DNA of 35,830 nucleotides from Enterobacterales bacterium (lineage in GTDB: Bacteria > Pseudomonadota > Gammaproteobacteria > Enterobacterales > Kangiellaceae): assembly GCA_030949565.1 (NCBI GenBank), contig JAUZSK010000022.1, positions 1 through 35,830 on the forward strand. The letters run 5' to 3'. Position 1 is the stretch's first letter. Each line of letters begins with the position of its first letter. This document shows, piece by piece, positions 24,827-33,553 of the stretch. The translations under genes and the position numbers were made by a program. The notes beneath the pieces were generated by a model, which saw only the letters and a program-made list of their open reading frames with translations, had not been told where the DNA came from and made no database searches.

Positions 24827-25396
24827 GTGAATAGATGTCAATGGGTTGGTCAACAACCAATATATATCGAATATCACGATACAGAATGGGGGGTTCCGGT
24901 CTATAACAGTGAACTATTGTTTCAACATCTCCTGCTTGATGGCGCTCAAGCCGGTCTTAGCTGGATAACGGTATTAAAGAAACGAGAAAATTATCGGGCG
25001 CTATTTTACCAGTTTGACCCAAGCAAAATCGCAGAAATGACCGATAACCAATTAGAGATCTTATTAACCAACCCAGCAATTATTAGAAATCGACTAAAAG
25101 TCTACGGTTTTCGTAAAAATGCCCTAGCCTACTTAAAAATAAGTGAACAACAGACCTTTTCAGATTTTCTTTGGGGTTTTGTTGATGGTCAGCCGATTAT
25201 AAACCACTGGTCGAGGGATTCTGATATACCGACCTCAAATGATCGCTCACTCGCCATGTCTAAAGCGTTAAAAAAGGCAGGATTTACCTTTATTGGAACA
25301 ACTATCTGCTATGCTTTTATGCAAGCGGTAGGCATGATCAATGACCATACCACCGATTGCTTTCGTTATAGTGAGTTAAACCCTAACCCTAAATAG
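24827..25396 (+). CDS. tag: DNA-3-methyladenine glycosylase I
   Basis: 189 residues, the family length. Tag removes 3-methyladenine from DNA in base-excision repair. The zinc ligands are visible: Cys4 (MNRCQWV), His17 (EYHDTEWGVP) and, near the C-terminus, His and Cys in NDHTTDCFRY. The helix-hairpin core LLLDGAQAGLSWITVLKKRE and GFTFIGTTICYAFMQAVGM are diagnostic. GTG is the start, with AAGGAG seven bases upstream. It converges with the SPFH gene with only seven bases between stops. Confidence 0.96.
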   Translation: MNRCQWVGQQPIYIEYHDTEWGVPVYNSELLFQHLLLDGAQAGLSWITVLKKRENYRALFYQFDPSKIAEMTDNQLEILLTNPAIIRNRLKVYGFRKNALAYLKISEQQTFSDFLWGFVDGQPIINHWSRDSDIPTSNDRSLAMSKALKKAGFTFIGTTICYAFMQAVGMINDHTTDCFRYSELNPNPK

Positions 25397-25417
25397 CTAT
25401 TTACTATTTACTATTTA
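25397..25417. repeat. Three tandem copies of CTATTTA
   Basis: Exact 7-base unit repeated three times across the stop codon of the SPFH gene and the gap to tag. Each unit carries a minus-strand TAG in a different frame, so a change in copy number would shift the last residues of the SPFH protein by little. Probably a neutral microsatellite. Confidence 0.6.
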
Positions 25418-26768
25418 CATTACGGTCATAGTTTAAACGTTTTGCCGCATCCAAAGTAAGCATCTGCATAAAAGCTTTCACTTCTGCATCACTGCCGACC
25501 GGAGTGCCTGCCTGACCGCCACCAAAGACAGTGGTAGGAACTTTGCGTTGTGCAAAAGCAGTTGCCCAGAGTTTTTGAATTTGAATTTCAGCATCTAACT
25601 TTTGTGCTAATGCATTATCAGCCTTTAAAATAACCTTTTTTTGATACGCTTCAGCTTCCGCTAAGGTTCGCTTGGTGTTGGCTTCTATCTTGGCTTTTTC
25701 ATAGTTGATTTGAGCGGTGTCTTTCGAGATTGCTGCTTCTGCTTTAAATTTTTCGGCTCTTGTTATCGCTAATTGCTTATCCGTTTCGGCTTCGGTAGTC
25801 TTTTGAATCTGCTCAACCTTGGCTTTTGCTTGCCTTTCGGCCACTTCCCGCTCTCCGCGAGCAATGGCTAGCAATCGCTGCTCTTCTTCTTGCACACGCT
25901 GCTCACGGGCGATTGCTCGATCTGCTGATGCTTGCTGCTTTAACTGCATTCTTTCAACAAATTTTTTGTTGGGACGCATATCAGTAACCAAGGCCGACAC
26001 AACGGTAATACCAAACTCAATAAAACGTTGTCTTTTTCTCTTTGGTTGTCCATCAGCGTCTAATACTTTTTTCACCACAAAAATAGTTTTGGTATCCTCG
26101 CCGTATTCTTCTTGGTCTCTTCCTAAGGACGCATTAGCCGAACCTTTAGATGAACGATTGGATTTAATCTCAATTTCTTCTCGCTTAACCAATAGAATAC
26201 CGCTATTCATTTGATTTTCAAACTCCGAATTAAACTCGGTACGGCCACCAGCATAATATTCTTCGGCCGTCATTAACGAAGCATTGGCTTGCAAGGTTTC
26301 TTTAAACGCTGGCATTAAAGCGGTTCTTAGCAGGTTTTCAGGCGACCGATATTCATGAGCTAACCTCAAAAATGATTCCTTATCAGATGGAATGGAAAAG
26401 CGAACAGTAGCTTCCGCATGTGCATCAACTTGATCAAGAAACATAATGCTCATAGGCGGTAAGCTAGCAGAGGTATTGTCAGAATCTTTTTCAGCTCTTA
26501 TCGCATTGCTACCTGATCCACTATGAGACTGGACGGTCATAGCTCTTTTCCAAGAGTTATATCGCCCAAAAGGAAAAAATTTATACCCCACTTCGGTAAC
26601 CACCTCTTCATTTCCCATCAAGGTTCTTACATGATAGATATAACCTGGTTCTGCATAAAAAATAGATTTACTTAAAATGGTATAACTTACACCAAGTCCC
26701 ACAATAAACAAAATAATTTTAAGTGGTGACATTCTTTTTGATTTAAATTGTTCAGCTAAGTCAGTCAT
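25404..26768 (-). CDS. SPFH/Band 7 membrane protein
   Basis: 454 residues. One N-terminal transmembrane helix (MSPLKIILFIVGLGVSYTIL) is followed by the SPFH/prohibitin domain (~40-265; PGYIYHVRTLMGNEEVVTEV, then DQVDAHAEATVRFSIPS). Residues ~275-400 form a long Ala/Glu/Lys/Arg coiled coil (AIAREQRVQEEEQRLLAIAR and on), as in flotillin and HflK/C-like proteins. A glycine-containing tail (VFGGGQAGTPVGSD) ends it. Such proteins oligomerise into membrane microdomain cages that organise proteases or receptors. It is not clearly HflK, HflC or QmcA: the SPFH domain has a charged insert (SNRSSKGSANASLGRDQEEY). It stands alone on the minus strand. Confidence 0.88.
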   Translation of the reverse strand: MTDLAEQFKSKRMSPLKIILFIVGLGVSYTILSKSIFYAEPGYIYHVRTLMGNEEVVTEVGYKFFPFGRYNSWKRAMTVQSHSGSGSNAIRAEKDSDNTSASLPPMSIMFLDQVDAHAEATVRFSIPSDKESFLRLAHEYRSPENLLRTALMPAFKETLQANASLMTAEEYYAGGRTEFNSEFENQMNSGILLVKREEIEIKSNRSSKGSANASLGRDQEEYGEDTKTIFVVKKVLDADGQPKRKRQRFIEFGITVVSALVTDMRPNKKFVERMQLKQQASADRAIAREQRVQEEEQRLLAIARGEREVAERQAKAKVEQIQKTTEAETDKQLAITRAEKFKAEAAISKDTAQINYEKAKIEANTKRTLAEAEAYQKKVILKADNALAQKLDAEIQIQKLWATAFAQRKVPTTVFGGGQAGTPVGSDAEVKAFMQMLTLDAAKRLNYDRNVNSK

Positions 26769-26995
26769 AGATAACTCCTTTTCATATTGGTTTTGGTGTA
26801 ACTATATCAGCTTACCTCAAAAGCATTCATTCGTTCGTAATTGGAGGCATAAACGCCTCGAACTGGCTAAACCTGAAGCGTTACGGCGTTTTTTGAATGC
26901 TCGCTGAATAGTTACATTTTGCTTAGTATAAAACCTTACTATATTAATAACGCTTTTGGTAAAAAAATATTCCATAATAAAGGCAAAGAACGAAC

Positions 26996-27030
26996 AAAAA
27001 AAATCCAGCGCAAGGCTGGATTTTTTATTT
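26996..27030. terminator. Bidirectional rho-independent terminator
   Basis: AATCCAGC (27002-27009) pairs perfectly with GCTGGATT (27015-27022) across a 5-base loop, with an A-run on the left and a T-run on the right. It lies 17 bases past the second TonB receptor stop and ends that transcript on the minus strand. Confidence 0.88.
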
Positions 27031-27046
27031 TACAAACCTAAGAAAT

Positions 27047-29623
27047 CTAGAATTTGTAATTAACTCTCGCATAAAGGAATCGACCATTAAAGCCCATTGG
27101 AGAAGTTGTTGGATATTTAGCACCAACAATCCAGTCCCAAGGGTTTCTGTCTGGGTATTCATTTAACAAGTTGTTAGCACCTAAAGATAATGTAAGTGCA
27201 TCACTAGCTTCAACACTGAATTCTGTGTCAATAGTGTACTCTTCGCCAACATCAATAGGTAGCCCTGGATCATCTAAATGCGCTTCATAGTATGAACCGA
27301 AATAGTTAAGACGAGCCATTAGTCTCCAAGAATCTTGAACAAGATTAGCGGTGAAAGTATAACGCTCTTGAGGAAGACCTTCTTCCAACTGACGTACTTT
27401 AGCAGCGTTAATATTAACACCAGGTAGAGTAATGTCAGACGTTACGTCGGTCGCTGTATGGTTGTACGCTAATGCATACTTCATTTCGCCACCAAGTGCG
27501 TCATGAGAATAGTTAGCTACAATGTCATAACCGGTGGTGGTTGTGTCAAAGTCGTTAGTAAAGAAACGTACCGCAGCAAGTCCAACCGCATCATTAACGC
27601 CTTGAGCAATTAAAGCAGCTCGGTCAGCATTTGATAATGTAATATTAGAAGTTTGGCTAATACGATCAGTTACATCGATGTTGTAGTAATCAACTGTTAA
27701 GAAGAAATCACCCTGCTCATATACACCACCTAAAGTCCAACTTTCTGATTGCTCTGGAGTAAGCGTTTTACCACCTTTACTCAAAGAAACAGGGTTAGTA
27801 GGAGGAAGAGTTGCGATTTCTTCAAGGAAACCACCGGGTCCAAAGGTTGTACTTACGTTACGTACATTTGCTTGACCAACCGTTGGAGCTCGGAAACCAG
27901 TACTTTTAGAACCACGAACAGAAAGGTTATCGTTAACTTCGTAACGACCACTGACCTTCCAATCAAAAGTGTTACCAAAATCACTGAAATCTTCAAATCG
28001 TAATGCTAATTCAAGCGCTAGCTCGTCAGTAACGTCAGATTCCAAATCAAGGTAAGCCGCTTTACTGCGACGACTAAAGACACCTGCATCTTCAGGCTTA
28101 AAACCTTGGAAACCGTTTGAACCAATACTGAATCCTTGAGAAGCTAAAGGTCCGATTTCAAAGGATTCTTTGTCACCATTAGTGATTTCAAAAGATTCTT
28201 CTCTGAACTCAATACCATAAGAAATGATAGTAGTATCATCAATATCGCTTGAGAAGTCTGCATTAACCGCTTTTTCCAACTGAGTATAAGAACCCGGACG
28301 GAAAGAAGTTGGTGTATTTGGACCTAATGAAGCGTTAACAGTGTTTCTAATAACGAAATCAGCTTGGTTTTGACCAAGGCTTGCACTGATGTCATAAGAA
28401 GTACCCGATTCAGTTTCGCCACGAGTTCCAATAACTGTAGAGATATCCGTTACTTGGCCACCAAAATTAGGTGTAAATCCACCTGGGAACATATCGTTAA
28501 AGGAGAAACAGTTAGCGGCTCCAAGGGCGGCTAATGCGGCTGCATCAGGTACATTGTTAACCACACGAACGATAGGACAAGCTGAATTATCCGTTGCGCC
28601 AGGAGTTAGATCGCCAACTAATATGGTGCTAACTGGGTTGCCATTTGCATCCAATTCTAAAGGTAGACCGCCAGTTCCATCTAATGATGGTCCACGGAAT
28701 ACACCGCCACGAGTGTTAGGATTACGGAAGAAGAAACCACCATCAACAGTTCGCTGTGCAAAGTTACCAAACATGTAAGCTTCGCTTTTGTTGTCTAGCT
28801 CTAAACCTACATTCCAAAATGTCTTAAGGTCATCATTGATTTCAGGAGATCCCCAAATTTGAGCGTTTGGTGTACGAACGTTAGTGTTGCCTGCATCAAT
28901 TAAACCTTGTGCATCGGCTCGTTGTACGCTACGGCTGGTTGGGTTTTGGTTATTAAGTTCAAAACTGAAGTTAACAAATCCACGCTCAGTCAAAGGCATA
29001 CCGATATTAGCGGCATAAGTTGTTTGCTCGCCATCACCTTGTGCATACTTTCCTTTTTTAACTTCTAGTACGCCACCAGCATTGTTATCTTTTAATACAA
29101 AGTTGATAACGCCAGCAATCGCATCAGAACCATACTGTGCAGACGCACCGTCACGCAAAACTTCAACCTGCTTAAGTGCAATCGCAGGGATTACAGAAGT
29201 ATCAGGGCCTTGAGCACCGTCAGAGATACCGCCGCCTAAGAAAGCGATAACCGCGCCACGATGACGACGCTTACCGTTGACTAGAATCAAAGTTGAATCA
29301 GGTGATAGTCCACGAAGGTTTGCAGGACGAGTCATGGTCGCTGCATCAGAAATTGGTTGAGTACCTACGTTAAAAGAAGGAGCAACCGTTGCTAATAATT
29401 GAGTCATATCAGCGGTACCGTTGGAAAGCATTTCTTCAGCAGATATTACATCGACTGGAACTGCTGAATCGCCAACTGAACGTGGAGCTGAACGCGACCC
29501 AACGATTACCATCGTTTGTGCTTCATCTTCGTTATTTGCTTCGTCTGCTGCAAGTACAGGCATTGACATTGCTGTCATTCCCATTGCTAGCACGAGGCTT
29601 TTTACTTTAAAGTTGTTTGCCAT
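27047..29623 (-). CDS. TonB-dependent outer-membrane receptor
   Basis: 858 residues. Signal peptide MANNFKVKSLVLAMGMTAMS, cut after VLAA. A TonB-box-like TMVIVGSRSAPRS precedes the plug domain (PVDVISAEEMLSNGTADMTQ, then LILVNGKRRHRGA and VEVLRDGASAQYGSDAIAGV). The remaining ~650 residues are barrel, ending GRFLYARVNYKF. The strongly conserved LRGLSPDSTLILVNGKRRHR block is typical of a large marine Alteromonadales-like receptor group with unknown, often organic, ligands. AGGA precedes the ATG. It is a single gene bounded by a terminator and a 355-base leader, and its base composition is a little more GC-rich and even than the genes around it, as expected for a highly expressed gene. Confidence 0.95.
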   Translation of the reverse strand: MANNFKVKSLVLAMGMTAMSMPVLAADEANNEDEAQTMVIVGSRSAPRSVGDSAVPVDVISAEEMLSNGTADMTQLLATVAPSFNVGTQPISDAATMTRPANLRGLSPDSTLILVNGKRRHRGAVIAFLGGGISDGAQGPDTSVIPAIALKQVEVLRDGASAQYGSDAIAGVINFVLKDNNAGGVLEVKKGKYAQGDGEQTTYAANIGMPLTERGFVNFSFELNNQNPTSRSVQRADAQGLIDAGNTNVRTPNAQIWGSPEINDDLKTFWNVGLELDNKSEAYMFGNFAQRTVDGGFFFRNPNTRGGVFRGPSLDGTGGLPLELDANGNPVSTILVGDLTPGATDNSACPIVRVVNNVPDAAALAALGAANCFSFNDMFPGGFTPNFGGQVTDISTVIGTRGETESGTSYDISASLGQNQADFVIRNTVNASLGPNTPTSFRPGSYTQLEKAVNADFSSDIDDTTIISYGIEFREESFEITNGDKESFEIGPLASQGFSIGSNGFQGFKPEDAGVFSRRSKAAYLDLESDVTDELALELALRFEDFSDFGNTFDWKVSGRYEVNDNLSVRGSKSTGFRAPTVGQANVRNVSTTFGPGGFLEEIATLPPTNPVSLSKGGKTLTPEQSESWTLGGVYEQGDFFLTVDYYNIDVTDRISQTSNITLSNADRAALIAQGVNDAVGLAAVRFFTNDFDTTTTGYDIVANYSHDALGGEMKYALAYNHTATDVTSDITLPGVNINAAKVRQLEEGLPQERYTFTANLVQDSWRLMARLNYFGSYYEAHLDDPGLPIDVGEEYTIDTEFSVEASDALTLSLGANNLLNEYPDRNPWDWIVGAKYPTTSPMGFNGRFLYARVNYKF

Positions 29624-29685
29624 TGTTTAATATCCTATGTTTCGATAGTTAGTTAGTTTATTTCTATTTTTTTACTTCTTCAGAC

Positions 29686-29733
29686 AACACCCGAAGGCCT
29701 TAAAGAAGTTCTTATAGTGCTTTTAAGGGTGTT
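29686..29733 (-). promoter_or_regulatory. Candidate leader stem in TonB receptor 5' region
   Basis: The 355-base gap 29624-29978 has no gene. On the plus strand AACACCC (29686-29692) and GGGTGTT (29727-29733) are exact complements, and CCTTAAA (29698-29704) pairs with TTTAAGG (29722-29728); the two stems share bases and so exclude each other in part. Placed ~65-110 bases before the receptor start, they could be a regulatory leader. Weak evidence. Confidence 0.3.
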
Positions 29734-29978
29734 AGCACCAGACTTTATAAGTTATCTAAATTTTAATTGCAAGCATTAATTGAATTCTATTCATTCTAAC
29801 GGTCTGAATCAAAGAGATTTGATAACGCTTACTGTTGCAGTTAAAAGCTGTTTTTACTAAGATAGCTTAACCTTAGATGATCAAAAGGCTCATTCCTTTA
29901 TAGCATATAAGCCTTTTATAACCAGAAAATTTTGATTGAATCTAGAACACAAATATAAGATCAATGATTGCTAGCATC

Positions 29979-30737
29979 CTAATGGTGAACACCTTGCCGT
30001 ATAAGGCCTGTGCTAGGGTAGCCCTTATTTAATTCTAACACTTGATCAAGCTTTTCTAAGCGCTTTAAGTCGCTACAAAGTGCTTTTCCCTCGTTTTCGA
30101 TAGCTTCAGATTCCGCTTCAATATACTTATCTAAGTTGTGCTGCATTTTATCCATACGTTGTGAAAAAGGAGATTTTGAGTCATCTTCTGTCGAAAACGC
30201 TGCATCGAACACTTGACCTATGATCTTACCCGCGTATTTGGAAAAAGCCTTTTCAACCAACTGCTCAATTTCCTGCTCTAATTGATGATCTAAAGTGGTA
30301 TTGAGAGATTGTGTATTGATTCTTTGCTCGGTAATATCGTTCCTTATTTTATCCGCAAAATCAGAAATTGGCTTCACTAGGTCTTCAATCGCTTGTGGAT
30401 CATCCTCAAACAAGCTTGATACGACGATCGTTGCGGCTTTTACGCCGAGCTCGGCAGCGTCGATGGCAATATCAACCACTTTGGGAACCATTTGCCGTGC
30501 TAGACGATCAAACTCTTGACTAGCCTTAAGTTGTTGCGGAGTTAAAATCAGTGTTTGGCCATCAACGATCAGTCTATCGGTATAAAATTCAACTTTGCCG
30601 GACTCCTGACTGTTAAAAACAAGCTTTTGATCGGAGATCTCAAGATTATAGTCAATCGAGAAGTCACACCGATCTGAGTGTGCCATTGCTAAAGGGCTGG
30701 CTAAAAGGCCAACCAGTAATAAGATTATTTTATTCAA
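29979..30737 (-). CDS. YggN/DUF2884 family periplasmic protein
   Basis: 252 residues with a signal peptide (MNKIILLLVGLLASPLAMA, cut before HSDRC). The start of the mature protein (CDFSIDYNLEISDQKLVFNS) and the central VEFYTDRLIVDGQTLILTPQ match the DUF2884 (YggN) family of gammaproteobacteria. The following helical part includes LARQMVPKVVDIAIDAAELG. Two cysteines (early and near residue 230) may pair, which would need the DsbA proteins nearby. Function unknown. Same strand as the second TonB receptor but 355 bases upstream, so probably independent. Confidence 0.85.
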   Translation of the reverse strand: MNKIILLLVGLLASPLAMAHSDRCDFSIDYNLEISDQKLVFNSQESGKVEFYTDRLIVDGQTLILTPQQLKASQEFDRLARQMVPKVVDIAIDAAELGVKAATIVVSSLFEDDPQAIEDLVKPISDFADKIRNDITEQRINTQSLNTTLDHQLEQEIEQLVEKAFSKYAGKIIGQVFDAAFSTEDDSKSPFSQRMDKMQHNLDKYIEAESEAIENEGKALCSDLKRLEKLDQVLELNKGYPSTGLIRQGVHH

Positions 30738-30890
30738 TATTTACTCCTGAACTTAAATTGGCGCTAACAGATTGCTATGCCTAATCTAGTAACCAGCTTA
30801 CATTTTTTAAGTCAATCAAATATGTCAGGATTGTAAGAAGATATGAGCGACCTAAAAAACAAGCACTTGAGGCCGCCTAAAAGATATGAA

Positions 30891-31514
30891 TTAATTGATA
30901 ATTTGGCTAAGATCAACCATTGCCTTTTCAATCATTTCGGTTGTACCCAGCTTTTTATTATCCAGCTTGAAGCGTTGATTAGCCACAAACATTGGCGTAC
31001 CTTGTATCGCAAATTTTCTTGCTAGTTGTTTTGCTTTACGGATTTTGGCGTTAAGGGTAAAAGATTTATTAGCCTTGTCAAACAGCGCGCCGTCGACACC
31101 CAAAGTTGCAAAAAAAGCTTTTAAATCAGCATCAGAAGTGAAGGCCTTATTTTGAACATGGATACGTTGAAATATTTTGCCGTGGCTTTGGTCAATAACC
31201 TTTAAAATTTCACCTAGGTAATAGGCTTTAACATAAATAGTCCATTGAGGATGGCCTAAATCAGTGGGAACAGCTATAAACTTGATATCCGAATGCTTCT
31301 TTTTAAAATTATTGGTGAAATCTTCCATGGTATAACAGTGTGGGCATCCATAATTAAAGAACTCCATAATTTCTGGGGTTTTAGTGCCGCTGGCTGTCAT
31401 CACCTCATAATCCGAGCCTTCTACCAAAACCCTTTTGGCAGCAGAAAGATTGCTAGATACCGTGGTCAAAACGGACAAACAAACGAACAACCCTATTTTT
31501 AAGATATTTTTCAT
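30891..31514 (-). CDS. dsbA: Periplasmic thiol:disulfide interchange protein DsbA
   Basis: 207 residues from ATG 31514, which has AGAGGA upstream and opens a clean signal peptide (MKNILKIGLFVCLSVLTTVS, cut near SAA). A longer reading frame upstream would overlap dapB and lacks a signal. Active site FFNYGCPHCYTMEDF and cis-Pro segment IQGTPMFVAN define DsbA. It oxidises cysteines of exported proteins; its electron acceptor DsbB is not in the window. It shares the EFF-Y-CPHCY context with the lipoprotein form at 23048, so the two are paralogues of the same family. Confidence 0.92.
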   Translation of the reverse strand: MKNILKIGLFVCLSVLTTVSSNLSAAKRVLVEGSDYEVMTASGTKTPEIMEFFNYGCPHCYTMEDFTNNFKKKHSDIKFIAVPTDLGHPQWTIYVKAYYLGEILKVIDQSHGKIFQRIHVQNKAFTSDADLKAFFATLGVDGALFDKANKSFTLNAKIRKAKQLARKFAIQGTPMFVANQRFKLDNKKLGTTEMIEKAMVDLSQIIN

Positions 31515-31683
31515 AAATTCCTCTATTAGATATGGGGTGGAATGGGTACTAACCGCTATTTTAGCGAGTACAAAGCTAAAAGACGAGCAATAAAGTGTAT
31601 CAAATCTATTAATTGGTTTGGTAAAGGTAAAAAGGGGTGCGTTTTGACTGACGGTTTTTACTGAACTAAAAGAGGATTGATCC

Positions 31684-32484
31684 TTAACCAATAAAATCCT
31701 GCATACTATAAAGACCATTTTTTTGTTTGGCCAACCATATTGCTGCTTTAACCGCACCCTCAGCAAAACATCGTCGATTTTGAGCCTTGTGTTCAATATT
31801 AATGACTTCATTGTCTAACGCGAAAATTACCTTATGCTCGCCAATGATTTCGCCTGCTCGTATCACCGAAAAACCAATATCATCGTCTTTACGTTGTCTC
31901 TTCTCCCGATGCCTTTGGAAAACAGCTCTTTTACGGAGGCTGGTATGGGTCGCTTCACAAATCGCTTCACCCATTTTTAAGGCGGTGCCAGAAGGCGCAT
32001 CGACTTTATGCTTATGGTGAGATTCAATAATTTCAACATTGGCCTGATTACCAAGCTGAGCAGCCGCTTTAGCAATTAAAGAAATTGTCACATTGACCCC
32101 AATACTGGTATTGGGTGCCCAAAGGATCGGGATCTGCTGGCTGGCCTTTTCAACCAGCTGAAACTGCTCTTGGCTAAAGCCTGTGGTACCAATTAAAATC
32201 GGTGTTTTACATTCTATCGCTTTATCAATCAAAGCCAAAGAAACCGTAGGTAAACTAAAGTCAATAACCACTTGGCTCATAGATAAACCCGCGGAAAGGT
32301 CATTGGTATAAGGCAGATTGGTGGAGCCCCGCACAATTTTGTTAAAATAAGGGTGCCCTGAACGGCAAAACGCCGCTGATAAGTCGGCTTTGTCAGATTC
32401 TATTATTTGATGGGTGATCTGCTGCCCCATTTTACCGGTGGCAGCATTCACACAAATTGCTGTTTTTAAATGTTGGCTTTGCAA
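31684..32484 (-). CDS. dapB: 4-hydroxy-tetrahydrodipicolinate reductase
   Basis: 266 residues from TTG 32484, with AGAGG seven bases upstream. DapB reduces the dihydrodipicolinate precursor in the lysine/diaminopimelate pathway. Nucleotide-binding NAATGKMGQQI opens the Rossmann fold (the usual G-x-x-G has Ala at its first glycine), LIGTTGFS is the conserved mid motif, and the catalytic ESHHKHKVDAPSGTALKMGE is intact. It starts 16 bases after the korB stop on the same strand, so the two may be cotranscribed, an uncommon neighbour pair. Confidence 0.95.
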   Translation of the reverse strand: MQSQHLKTAICVNAATGKMGQQITHQIIESDKADLSAAFCRSGHPYFNKIVRGSTNLPYTNDLSAGLSMSQVVIDFSLPTVSLALIDKAIECKTPILIGTTGFSQEQFQLVEKASQQIPILWAPNTSIGVNVTISLIAKAAAQLGNQANVEIIESHHKHKVDAPSGTALKMGEAICEATHTSLRKRAVFQRHREKRQRKDDDIGFSVIRAGEIIGEHKVIFALDNEVINIEHKAQNRRCFAEGAVKAAIWLAKQKNGLYSMQDFIG

Positions 32485-32500
32485 TCTTTTACCTCTGTTT

Positions 32501-33553
32501 TTAACGCAGTGATTGGTTGATCGCTTCTAATATATCACTACCAGGACAAAGATCAGACTTATCGAGGCCGTTAAGCGGTCTATCAGTCGTATTAATCAGT
32601 TCGTGTGTATTGCGTGAATGAGTGTTTAGATACAGCAAACCGGTTAACACTTGTTGTTTCTGACGCGCGTCTTCTAATGACTTTAACACTGACTCACGAC
32701 TTTGAATATCAAGAGAGTTGGGTAATCGTCTAATGTTTAGCACTGAACCATCATGCAGAGAGATACTCTCTAAGATTTGATTCGGTTCCTTGACGATAAT
32801 TTCAGTTTCAGCCGGCACTAGATCAACGGTGCCAGTGGCTTCTTTATGGTCACGAACCCATTCATAGCCTTTAGTAGAGCGAGCCGTATTATTAAAAGTC
32901 ACACAAGGAGAAACACAGTCGATTAGAGCAAAACCATTATGCCGGATAGCACCTTGAATTAATGGCACTAGCTGATTTTTATCACCCGAAAAGCTTCTTG
33001 CGACATAGCCGGAACCGAGAGAAATAGCCAATTCACACAGATCCATCGGTTCATACATATTAGGTACGCCTTTTTTACTGGCACTTCCAACATCCGCAGT
33101 GGCTGAATCTTGACCCTTAGTTAATCCATAAACACCATTATTCATACAAATGTAAACCATGTTCAAGTTTCGACGCACGAGATGCATAAACTGTCCCATA
33201 CCTATAGAAGCAGTATCGCCGTCGCCAGAAATACCAATATAGGTTAAATCTCGGTTACCGAGGTTAGCGCCGGTAGCCACTGATGGCATTCGACCATGCA
33301 CCGAGTTAAAGCCATGAGAGCTTTTTAAGAAATAAGCAGGCGTTTTTGATGAACAACCAATACCAGACATCTTGGCAATACGGTGTGGCTCAAGCGATAA
33401 TTCAAAACACGCTTGAATAATGGAGTTGCTTACCGAATCATGACCGCAACCGGCGCAAAGAGTGGATAAAGCGCCCTCATAAACGGCTTGAGTGTAGCCT
33501 AAATCATTTTTAGGTGATTCGGGATGGCGGAAGGTCGACTTTAAATAGCTCAT
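32501..33553 (-). CDS. korB: 2-oxoglutarate:ferredoxin oxidoreductase, beta subunit
   Basis: 350 residues. The N-terminal CAGCGHDSVSNSIIQACFEL and MSGIGCSSKTPAYFLKSSHG contain cysteines for the [4Fe-4S] cluster. GISGDGDTASIGMGQFMHLVRRNLNMVYICMNN (the GDGD...N motif in part) is the thiamine pyrophosphate-binding signature. The pair KorAB converts 2-oxoglutarate plus CoA to succinyl-CoA, passing electrons to ferredoxin. A pyruvate or other 2-oxoacid specificity cannot be excluded from sequence alone. Its ATG overlaps the korA TGA (ATGA coupling). Confidence 0.92.
   Translation of the reverse strand: MSYLKSTFRHPESPKNDLGYTQAVYEGALSTLCAGCGHDSVSNSIIQACFELSLEPHRIAKMSGIGCSSKTPAYFLKSSHGFNSVHGRMPSVATGANLGNRDLTYIGISGDGDTASIGMGQFMHLVRRNLNMVYICMNNGVYGLTKGQDSATADVGSASKKGVPNMYEPMDLCELAISLGSGYVARSFSGDKNQLVPLIQGAIRHNGFALIDCVSPCVTFNNTARSTKGYEWVRDHKEATGTVDLVPAETEIIVKEPNQILESISLHDGSVLNIRRLPNSLDIQSRESVLKSLEDARQKQQVLTGLLYLNTHSRNTHELINTTDRPLNGLDKSDLCPGSDILEAINQSLR

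Noticed and set aside
25375..25400. Telomere-like CCCTAA repeats at the end of tag
   Set aside because: Only two units, and they encode the ordinary tail NPNPK.
31515..31811. N-terminal extension of DsbA to 31811
   Set aside because: Overlaps the dapB 3' end, and the ATG at 31514 has a ribosome site and opens a signal peptide.
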